Both the position numbers and the translations under genes were made by a program. Under the pieces are notes generated by a model. That model did no database searches, had not been told where the DNA came from, and saw nothing but the letters and a program-made list of their open reading frames with translations. Of a DNA stretch of 21,036 nucleotides, positions 15,494-21,036 are shown one piece after another. The DNA is taken from contig NZ_BAAACW010000026.1 in NCBI RefSeq assembly GCF_039521845.1, positions 1 through 21,036 on the forward strand, in the 5' to 3' direction. The first letter of the stretch is position 1. Every line of letters starts with the position of its first letter. The DNA is from Alkalibacterium iburiense (GTDB taxonomy: Bacteria; Bacillota; Bacilli; Lactobacillales; Carnobacteriaceae_A).

Positions 15494-15778
15494 TTATTTA
15501 TCTAGATTTTTACTGTTCTTATCCGTTCTTGTTAACGGTTTGGAATCAGGTTGACTGTCTTTCGTATGTTCTTTTTTGTCTTTGTAGGATTTAAAAGTAG
15601 ATAGCAGGGTCGCTATAACAGCCCCTAAAAGAATCGATACGAATATAATAATGATTAGCGGCCACTCAACGACAGCAAAACCAAAATTTAAAGGTACGGA
15701 ATCGACATTCAAAACAGATAAAATGGCAACCAAAAGCAGTAGAATAATCGCTCCAATCATACTCCATTGTCTCTTCAT
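15494..15778 (-). CDS. lapA: LapA/DUF1049-family membrane protein
   Basis: A 94-residue protein has two predicted membrane helices (about 7-25 and 36-59) joined by a short loop containing NVDSVPLNFGF, the hallmark of the LapA (DUF1049) domain. A hydrophilic Lys/Asp/Ser-rich tail (60-94) follows. In E. coli LapA works with LapB in lipopolysaccharide assembly. Gram-positive members have no outer membrane, and their role is unknown. A very strong SD (GAGGGGGAG) precedes ATG 15778. It lies between the SDR gene and degV in a co-directional cluster. Confidence 0.85.
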   Translation of the reverse strand: MKRQWSMIGAIILLLLVAILSVLNVDSVPLNFGFAVVEWPLIIIIFVSILLGAVIATLLSTFKSYKDKKEHTKDSQPDSKPLTRTDKNSKNLDK

Positions 15779-15811
15779 ACTAAACTCCCCCTCATTGTGT
15801 TATATGATGCC

Positions 15812-16603
15812 TTACTTCTTATTAAATATGGTCCGTGTGAGATAGTCTCCTGTTTTTGGGAAGAGTGTATACACACGGTGAGCCACTTCTAAAATGACTG
15901 GCATGTTAACTTCTCTTTTGGGAGAAGCTATCGCTTTAACCGTTTTAGAGGCAACCTCTTCTACATCTAGAACAAAGGGCCTAATACTATTAACGTATTC
16001 ACGGTCAGGATCAAAAACATCGAAAAAGGCTGTTTCGACAGGACCCGGATTGATTGTGGTCACATCAATATGATGTTCTTTCAATTCAAGTCTTAAGGCA
16101 TTACTAAATCCTGTTACCGCATGCTTAGTCGCCGCATAAACAGATGATTTCGGTGTGGCAATTTTACCTGCTATAGAAGAAACATTGACAATCTGTCCTG
16201 CTTTATGTGGAATCATGTGTAAGGCAATAAGCTGAGATAAATACATTAATCCAAGTACATTCACTTTAAACATCTGCTCTGCTTTTGAAAAATCATAATC
16301 AATAAAGTGACCCGTGTGTCCAAAGCCTGCGCTGTTCACTAAAACATCTATTTTATCCAGTTTAGATGTCAAGTGATCCACTGCTCTTTTAATTTCTTCT
16401 GGATTAGAAACATCTAGTGGATAAGCAATAATATTTGCATCGAATCTTCTTATACATTCTGCTTTAATAGACATCAGCTTATCTTTTCGTCTGGCGCTTA
16501 AAATTAAGGTCGCTCCTTTTTCCGCCAGCTGATAAGCCAATTCCTCTCCTATACCAGAGGAGGCTCCTGTAATCCATATGACTTTGTCTTTTACGCTCTT
16601 CAT
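15812..16603 (-). CDS. Short-chain dehydrogenase/reductase (YqjQ-like)
   Basis: A classical short-chain dehydrogenase of 263 residues. It has the nucleotide-binding TGASSGIG (12-19), ARRKDKL (37-43; the Arg pair suggests NADPH preference), DVS near 64-66, NSAG (90-93), catalytic Ser in VSS (141-143), and YAATK (Tyr156, Lys160). The substrate is unknown. The best likeness I recall is B. subtilis YqjQ, whose gene also lies close to rnz. It starts 38 bases after rnz with GAGG in front of ATG 16603. The C-terminal 60 residues (NMPVILEVAHRVYTLFPKTGDYLTR) suggest membrane association, as in related DltE/YqjQ-type enzymes, but this is inference. Confidence 0.92.
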   Translation of the reverse strand: MKSVKDKVIWITGASSGIGEELAYQLAEKGATLILSARRKDKLMSIKAECIRRFDANIIAYPLDVSNPEEIKRAVDHLTSKLDKIDVLVNSAGFGHTGHFIDYDFSKAEQMFKVNVLGLMYLSQLIALHMIPHKAGQIVNVSSIAGKIATPKSSVYAATKHAVTGFSNALRLELKEHHIDVTTINPGPVETAFFDVFDPDREYVNSIRPFVLDVEEVASKTVKAIASPKREVNMPVILEVAHRVYTLFPKTGDYLTRTIFNKK

Positions 16604-16641
16604 CGTTATCCTCTTCTCTTTTCCATTTTCAATACGTGTAG

Positions 16642-17574
16642 TCAGTCTTTCTTTAAAGGTACATCGACCACTGAAAAATCGTGCATGAGTTGGGTATTTT
16701 GAAACACTTGCTGCGCTTTCCTTTCAATCTCTTTGCTCTCTGCAAATAAATAACGTGCACTGATATGTGTGAGCAATAGCTGAGATACATTCGCTTCTTT
16801 AGCGGTTTGGGCAGCATCAATATTAGTAGAATGGTTATAGTTCTTAGCTAATTCCTGCTCTTCTCCTGAAAATGTACTCTCATGGACAAGGACGTCCGCA
16901 TCTTGTGCAAGTTCTACACTATTTGGGTGTTTGACTGTATCACCTAATATGGTGATGATACGTCCTTTTTGTTTTGGTCCTATGAAGTCTTTTCCGTTCA
17001 ATTCTAACCCGTTATCTAGCGTAACTGTTTCACCTTTTTTCAACTGTCCGAATAATGGTCCGAATGGAACACCTAATTCACGTAATTTCTCAGCATTTAA
17101 TTCCCCTTCACGGTCTTTCTCTTGAATTCTAAATCCAAACGAAGGAATCCCATGCTTTAGTTTCTTAGTTGTCACAATAAATTGGTCATCTTCCAATAAA
17201 GTGGTATCATTTGAGAACTCTTCAAATCGTATCGCATATTTGAAATGCGATTGAGAGAGCTTCAATGACATCGTAACGTATTGTTTGATTCCTTTAGGCC
17301 CATAAATCGTGACTGGGGTGTCTCCCCCTTGGAAAGCACGACTACTTAATAAACCGGGTAAGCCAAAAATGTGATCCCCATGTAAATGAGTGATAAAGAT
17401 TTTATCTATTTTTCTCGGTTTTATCGTTGTTTTAAGTATTTGGTGTTGAGTCGCTTCTCCACAATCAAATAACCATACACTGTTTCTTTCATCTAACAAT
17501 TTCAAAGCAATACTTGAAACATTCCGGTATTTTGCAGGGACTCCCGAACCTGTTCCTAAAAATAATAATTCCAT
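16642..17574 (-). CDS. rnz: Ribonuclease Z
   Basis: RNase Z cuts the 3' trailer from tRNA precursors that lack an encoded CCA. The 310-residue metallo-beta-lactamase protein has FLGTGSGVPAKYRNVSS at its start and the zinc motif HLHGDH (His63, His65, Asp67, His68). Further metal ligands lie in NHSTNIDAAQTAKEA and LLTHISARY; GDT and VHEST near residues 211-234 add the remaining sites. The exosite region with GLPGLL and a long arm (about 150-200) is of the short RNase Z form. It begins 20 bases after obgE stops, with AAAGGA as SD, and is probably in the same transcript. Confidence 0.97.
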   Translation of the reverse strand: MELLFLGTGSGVPAKYRNVSSIALKLLDERNSVWLFDCGEATQHQILKTTIKPRKIDKIFITHLHGDHIFGLPGLLSSRAFQGGDTPVTIYGPKGIKQYVTMSLKLSQSHFKYAIRFEEFSNDTTLLEDDQFIVTTKKLKHGIPSFGFRIQEKDREGELNAEKLRELGVPFGPLFGQLKKGETVTLDNGLELNGKDFIGPKQKGRIITILGDTVKHPNSVELAQDADVLVHESTFSGEEQELAKNYNHSTNIDAAQTAKEANVSQLLLTHISARYLFAESKEIERKAQQVFQNTQLMHDFSVVDVPLKKD

Positions 17575-17594
17575 ATCAAAATCCTTTACTCAGT

Positions 17595-18896
17595 CTATTC
17601 AACAAATTCAAATTCAAAGTTATCAATTCTTACTGTGTCTCCGTTTTTAGCTCCTCTTTCTCTTAGAGCTTGGTCAATTCCCATGCCTCTTATCTGTCTT
17701 GAGAAACGCATAATGGATTCATCAAAATCAAAATTCGTCATTTGATATAATTTTTCTAACTTCTCGCCAGATAATACCCATGTTCCATCAGGATCTCGCG
17801 TGATGGTGTAGTCTTTGTTTTCAGGTACAAACTTATACAATACACGCTCTTCCTCGCCTGTCTCTTCTTCGTATAATGGAAATTCCGGAGCGGTTTCCAG
17901 TAATTCCGCTGTACGATTTAACACAGCAGTCAAGCCTTGTTGCGTTAAGGCAGATACTTCAAATATCTCTACCTCTTCATTATTCTTCTTTAATTCTTCT
18001 TTAAAGACTTTTAAGTTCTCTTCTGATTCAGGCATATCCATTTTATTAGCTATGACTAGTTGAGGTCTTTCCAGTAGTTTTAAATCATACTGCTCTAATT
18101 CTTGATTAATCGTGTAGTAGTCTTCAATGGGATCTCTCCCTTCCACACCACTCATATCAACGACATGCAATAACACGCGTGTGCGTTCGATATGTCTGAG
18201 GAACTCTATTCCCAAACCGACACCTTGAGACGCCCCTTCTATTAATCCAGGCATATCAGCGAGCACAAAGCTGCTGCCATTTTCTGTTCTAATCATACCG
18301 AGATTCGGAACAAGTGTGGTGAAGTGATAAGCCCCAATCTTAGGCCTTGCAGACGAGACAACAGATAAAAAGGTTGATTTCCCTACTGAAGGAAATCCAA
18401 TGAGTCCTACATCCGCTAAAACTTTTAACTCGAGTTCAATTTCTCCTTCTTCACCCGGTTCGCCATTTTCAGCAATTTCTGGAGCTGGATTTTTCGGAGA
18501 TGCAAAACGAATATTCCCTCTTCCTCCTCTGCCGCCTTTAGCGATAATAGCTTCTTGGTTATGCTCGGTTAAATCAGCATAGACTCTCCCTGTTTCTGAA
18601 TCCTTGACAATCGTTCCAGGTGGGACCTTTACATAGAGGTCTTTGGCATTTCTTCCATGCATCCCTTTGGACATCCCGTTCTCACCATTCTGAGCCCTAA
18701 AGTGACGATTGTAACGGAAATCCATTAAAGTACGTAATCCTTCATCCACTACAAAGATAACATTACCGCCATCTCCACCGTCTCCACCAGCAGGTCCTCC
18801 ATCTGGTACATATTTTTCTCTTCTGAAGGCGACCATTCCATTGCCGCCATCTCCTGCTTTGACATTCACTTTAACGTGATCTAAAAACATAGACAT
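17595..18896 (-). CDS. obgE: Obg-family GTPase
   Basis: ObgE/CgtA binds the 50S subunit late in assembly and links growth to (p)ppGpp. The 433-residue product has three domains. The glycine-rich Obg fold is residues 1-160 (AGDGGNGMVAFRREKYVPDGGPAGGDGG). The G domain has GFPSVGKST (167-175), DMPG (214-217), NKMD (284-287) and SAL (315-317). The C-terminal OCT domain is about 353-430, ending in Gly-Asp-Thr-Val-Arg. I start at ATG 18896 because CAGGAGA lies 6 bases upstream; an upstream extension of 10 residues overlaps the AT-rich leader. A second ATG at codon 3 is the start used in some relatives. It heads a cluster with rnz, SDR, lapA and degV. Confidence 0.97.
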   Translation of the reverse strand: MSMFLDHVKVNVKAGDGGNGMVAFRREKYVPDGGPAGGDGGDGGNVIFVVDEGLRTLMDFRYNRHFRAQNGENGMSKGMHGRNAKDLYVKVPPGTIVKDSETGRVYADLTEHNQEAIIAKGGRGGRGNIRFASPKNPAPEIAENGEPGEEGEIELELKVLADVGLIGFPSVGKSTFLSVVSSARPKIGAYHFTTLVPNLGMIRTENGSSFVLADMPGLIEGASQGVGLGIEFLRHIERTRVLLHVVDMSGVEGRDPIEDYYTINQELEQYDLKLLERPQLVIANKMDMPESEENLKVFKEELKKNNEEVEIFEVSALTQQGLTAVLNRTAELLETAPEFPLYEEETGEEERVLYKFVPENKDYTITRDPDGTWVLSGEKLEKLYQMTNFDFDESIMRFSRQIRGMGIDQALRERGAKNGDTVRIDNFEFEFVE

Positions 18897-18963
18897 TTGT
18901 ATCTCCTGCTTTCTATTACAAACCATTCTTAAATAAAAAAAAATTATAATCTATTATTTATTC

Positions 18964-18993
18964 ATTTTACACTAATCTAAGCCTTATATCTAA
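18964..18993 (-). promoter_or_regulatory. Possible promoter of the obgE cluster
   Basis: On the minus strand TTAGAT (18988-18993) and TAAAAT (18964-18969) are 18 bases apart. A second -10-like TATAAT (18943-18948) lies downstream, followed by a run of T. The region is very AT-rich, so the exact start cannot be fixed. Confidence 0.35.
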
Positions 18994-19031
18994 TCTCACT
19001 TATTATTTGTGTCCGTATTTTAAATAAAATA

Positions 19032-19062
19032 AAAAAAGAGTCTTCTTTCCCGACTCTTTTTT
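19032..19062 (-). terminator. Terminator of ysxC and the HemA-like gene
   Basis: AAAAAAGAGTC (19032-19042) and GACTCTTTTTT (19052-19062) form an 11-pair stem around a 9-base loop, overlapping the stop codon of the HemA-like gene. T-tracts lie on both sides; read on the minus strand, about seven T follow the stem. Confidence 0.85.
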
Positions 19063-20200
19063 ACGCTCTATGACTGATTTTTTTGTTATAACTCACAAAT
19101 TGTGAAGGACGCTTCGCACTTAACCAAGCTGTTGATTTCTGAGCTTGGAGTTGATTGACATAGTCCATATAGTGGGTTGTAAAATCCGTTAACAGTTCAT
19201 CATAAACAACCTTCGCATTTTCCTGTTTTTCTTCAGAGAATAGTTTAGGAGCCATATCATGTATGTTTTTGTATTCAAAATTTTTGTACTTAGAAAATAA
19301 TGTTTCATCTTGACATAAGCTGAAGTCACAGACTAATTGTTTCTTAGCTCCTGGTCTTACTTCGTTCATTTCCTGAATCAGTTCTTCAGATAGCCAAGCA
19401 TGTTCAATAGATGGACCTACAACAATTACATCGGCTTTCGCTAATCTAAAGACAATGTCTTTAAAGCTAACGGTATGAATGTTCTTGATGCGATGGGCAT
19501 GATTCATCATTTTGAGCCATCTTTCAATCTCTAATTTGCTGTTTTTGTCTTCTTCTGTTCTGACTGCTATGGTAAGAGAAGAATTTGTTTCATCGATGAA
19601 ATGTTTCATCAGCTGTTTTACAACCGGATGATCTCCGACTACTAAATAATCTTTGTTTTCTTTTTCAGGAAAATTCTTTTTAATTAATCGAATTGTTTTA
19701 TATACATTACTTTGAAGTATGGGTTCAATAGAGTCCTTTTCACATAAGGTTATTGAAAATTCAAGTACAGTTTTGAATAGGGCATATAAGACTGGCCCCA
19801 CTGATTTTTCTCTTAATGCTTCTAATAAAGCATGATCTAATATTTCAATCGTTTCATATTCATCCGAATAATCTGTGTCGACATTGGCAGACACATTGAG
19901 AAGATGTTTCACGACGTCATCGTTAAATTTACTGTATGTTTCCAGTATAATCTCTTCTAGCGGTTTTTTAGTGTACTCAGCAAAATACCGTAGTAAATCA
20001 CCATGTTTAAATTCTGTTTCGTCTACAAACAAATAATACTCATTTCTATTCTCTGTAACGAGCAAGACGACTTCTTTCACCCCACTAAATAACTTTATTT
20101 CCTGCAGGTGTTTCTTTCGCATGTCGTCATTCAGACTGTATTTGTAAATTTCATCAACAGATACACTGTCTCGATTTACACCATACATTAACAGTTTCAT
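19061..20200 (-). CDS. Glutamyl-tRNA reductase-like protein lacking the catalytic Cys
   Basis: A 379-residue protein aligns by eye with glutamyl-tRNA reductase (HemA) over its whole length. The start KLLMYGVNRDSVSV matches the GVNHKTAPV region. VTENRNEYY (48-56) matches the active-site STCNRTE, with Glu at position 50 instead of catalytic Cys. Residues 116-153 follow the QILGQVK...LF region but have lost its conserved Gly-Glu-Gln features. The NADP domain (about 184-300) keeps DYLVVGD and ADVIVVGPSIEHAWLSEELI but lacks the GxGxxG loop. Residues 312-364 match the helical dimerisation domain. Its ATG overlaps the ysxC stop by 4 bases (ATGA), so translation is coupled. Position after ysxC equals that of hemA in B. 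subtilis. It is therefore likely a divergent, reductase-dead descendant of HemA kept for another role; that role is unknown. Confidence 0.82.
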   Translation of the reverse strand: MKLLMYGVNRDSVSVDEIYKYSLNDDMRKKHLQEIKLFSGVKEVVLLVTENRNEYYLFVDETEFKHGDLLRYFAEYTKKPLEEIILETYSKFNDDVVKHLLNVSANVDTDYSDEYETIEILDHALLEALREKSVGPVLYALFKTVLEFSITLCEKDSIEPILQSNVYKTIRLIKKNFPEKENKDYLVVGDHPVVKQLMKHFIDETNSSLTIAVRTEEDKNSKLEIERWLKMMNHAHRIKNIHTVSFKDIVFRLAKADVIVVGPSIEHAWLSEELIQEMNEVRPGAKKQLVCDFSLCQDETLFSKYKNFEYKNIHDMAPKLFSEEKQENAKVVYDELLTDFTTHYMDYVNQLQAQKSTAWLSAKRPSQFVSYNKKISHRA

Positions 20201-20802
20201 TCTTTACCATTCCTCGTATAAGCTAAAATTTCGTTCCATATTTCTTTACGGCCCTCTTTTGTCACAGAAGAAAACGGGTAAAAAGTATCTTCAGATTCGA
20301 GTTTAAGAGCCTTCTTAATCATACTCGTGTGTTTATTATGTTTTGATTTTTTTATTTTATCCGATTTTGTGGCGACAACTAAAACAGGTATATTAAAATA
20401 TTTGAAAAATTCATACATTTGAATATCTAAATTAGTAGGCTCATGTCTAAAATCAACTAACAAGACACCCAGCACTAACTCTTCCCGTGTGGCAAAGTAT
20501 TCATTCATCATAACTCCCCATTTTTCCTGTTCTGCGTTGGAAACCTGGGCATATCCATATCCTGGTACATCGACGAAAAATAACTCATTTTCAATGTTGA
20601 AAAAGTTTAGTGTTCTTGTTTTACCTGGCTTTCCAGATGTTCGTGCCAAGTTTTTACGGTTAACCATTGTATTAATAAACGACGATTTCCCAACGTTCGA
20701 ACGCCCCGCTAACACTATTTCAGGGATTCCGTCGTCAGGGTATTGAGAAGGAGATACCGCACTTATTGTTATATCAGCGTAGTGTATTTTATCACTATTC
20801 AT
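20197..20802 (-). CDS. ysxC: Ribosome biogenesis GTPase YsxC/EngB
   Basis: YsxC (EngB, YihA) is an essential GTPase for late 50S assembly. The product of 201 residues carries all G motifs: GRSNVGKSS near 33-41 (G1), GKTRTLNF (G2), DVPGYGYAQV (G3), TKSDK (G4) and FSSVTKEG (G5). I start at ATG 20802 because GAGGAG lies 7 bases upstream. The longer frame would start at a GTG within that SD. It shares 4 bases with the HemA-like gene and is likely cotranscribed with it. clpX or lon, the usual upstream neighbours, are not seen within the 230 bases to the right. Confidence 0.97.
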   Translation of the reverse strand: MNSDKIHYADITISAVSPSQYPDDGIPEIVLAGRSNVGKSSFINTMVNRKNLARTSGKPGKTRTLNFFNIENELFFVDVPGYGYAQVSNAEQEKWGVMMNEYFATREELVLGVLLVDFRHEPTNLDIQMYEFFKYFNIPVLVVATKSDKIKKSKHNKHTSMIKKALKLESEDTFYPFSSVTKEGRKEIWNEILAYTRNGKE

Positions 20803-20820
20803 TCTATTTCTCCTCACACT

Positions 20821-20849
20821 TTGAATATTGAATCATTAGTTAGTATAAC
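20821..20849 (+). promoter_or_regulatory. Antiparallel + strand promoter facing away from ysxC
   Basis: TTGAAT (20821-20826) and TATAAC (20844-20849) are 17 bases apart on the + strand. Its -10 shares bases with the ysxC -10 on the other strand, so the two could not be used at once. RNA would start near 20856. Confidence 0.5.
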
Positions 20850-20869
20850 ATATTTTTTAAACTTTTAAA
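20842..20869 (-). promoter_or_regulatory. Promoter of ysxC
   Basis: On the minus strand TTTAAA (20864-20869) and TATACT (20842-20847) are 16 bases apart; TGT before the -10 makes it an extended -10. RNA would start near 20835, leaving a leader of about 33 bases. Confidence 0.6.
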
Positions 20870-20884
20870 GGAGTTTATTAAAAA

Positions 20885-20915
20885 TATGTAACAACACACT
20901 CCCTTTTGTTACATA
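20885..20915. repeat. 10-base inverted repeat upstream of ysxC
   Basis: TATGTAACAA and its exact complement are separated by 11 bases. It can be read as an RNA hairpin in the + transcript or as a DNA site (TGTAACA half-sites) about 15 bases upstream of the ysxC -35. Confidence 0.65.
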
Positions 20916-21002
20916 ATGATGTCTAATATTCGATGGCTGTCATATGGAAAAAGTAAGAAATGGAGTACGGGAGTTTGACAGTTGAAACGAGGAAAAAGTG
21001 AC

Positions 21003-21030
21003 AGAAAGCCTATAAGGGCTTTCTTTTTTT
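21003..21030 (+). terminator. Plus-strand terminator near the right edge
   Basis: AGAAAGCC (21003-21010) pairs with GGCTTTCT (21017-21024), and a run of eight T follows on the + strand. On the minus strand no T-run follows. It therefore ends a + transcript, which must arise within or cross the 20850-21000 stretch. Confidence 0.8.
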
Positions 21031-21036
21031 GTCAAA

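Larger units (their letters stand above)
20856..21030 (+). ncRNA. Candidate small RNA of about 175 bases
   Basis: The stretch runs from the + promoter to a terminator and has no convincing gene. Its main feature is a 10-pair hairpin, TATGTAACAA (20885-20894) with TTGTTACATA (20906-20915), whose 11-base loop contains ACTCCC. That loop is complementary to SD-like GGGAGT, and one copy of GGGAGT (20969-20974) lies in the same RNA. A 20-codon frame (20916-20978) has no SD. AAAGGAG (20867-20873) precedes an ATG directly followed by TAA. I infer a regulatory RNA; this is not proven. Confidence 0.38.

Noticed and set aside
19061..20200. Annotation as active glutamyl-tRNA reductase
   Set aside because: The catalytic Cys is Glu and the NADP glycine loop is lost.
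20916..20978. 20-codon frame in the candidate small RNA
   Set aside because: No SD and an unremarkable peptide; kept only as a note within the RNA entry.
1..21036. Mobile elements, CRISPR arrays, tRNA or rRNA genes, phage genes
   Set aside because: No transposase, integrase, spaced direct repeats, cloverleaf or rRNA-like stretch was seen; the window is ordinary chromosomal core apart from the points listed.

Overview
This is a chromosomal housekeeping segment from a low-GC Gram-positive bacterium. The proteins are Bacillota type (LexA, RecJ with a Gram-positive C-terminal extension, YneF, YnzC, ObgE and RNase Z with family-typical lengths). SD sequences are strong GGAGG types, promoters are sigma-A-like and often have extended -10 elements. 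Gene order recalls Bacillus subtilis (lexA <> ynzC-tkt-yneF; ysxC followed by a hemA position; rpsB-tsf-pyrH-frr). Loss of yneA/yneB and replacement of hemA by a degenerate relative fit a Lactobacillales member. Carnobacteriaceae is my guess, from protein style and memory only. I see no IS element, prophage, CRISPR array, tRNA or rRNA.

Layout, left to right. 1-270: a small + strand transcription unit with promoter, a 29-residue amphipathic basic peptide and a terminator shared with frr. 270-1552: pyrH-frr from its own promoter. 1745-3438: rpsB-tsf behind a promoter and a structured leader. 3700-4317: plsC, divergent from rpsB. 4341-7888: a heterodimeric ABC exporter with one degenerate ATP site, behind a promoter overlapped by three TGTCATAT-type half-sites. 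7988-8230: yneF. 8396-10393: tkt. 10509-10751: ynzC. 10973-11608: lexA, divergent from ynzC, promoter flanked by two LexA boxes. 11656-14503: recJ-apt. 14606-18896: obgE-rnz-SDR-lapA-degV, a tightly spaced co-directional cluster. 19061-20802: ysxC coupled by a 4-base overlap to a glutamyl-tRNA-reductase-like pseudoenzyme. 20821-21030: a possible + strand small RNA unit sharing its promoter region, antiparallel, with ysxC.

Functionally the window covers translation (S2, EF-Ts, ribosome recycling factor, ribosome assembly GTPases ObgE and YsxC), nucleotide supply (UMP kinase, Apt), DNA repair and SOS control (RecJ, LexA), the pentose phosphate pathway (transketolase), lipid metabolism (PlsC, DegV/FakB-type protein), RNA processing (RNase Z) and drug or lipid export. 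Most genes are ordinary. The least explained items are the HemA-like protein with Glu at the catalytic Cys position, the 29-residue peptide unit, the putative small RNA upstream of ysxC, and the triple half-site operator at the exporter promoter. Several true starts lie inside the longest open frames; these were reassigned from ribosome binding sites, promoters and family N-termini.
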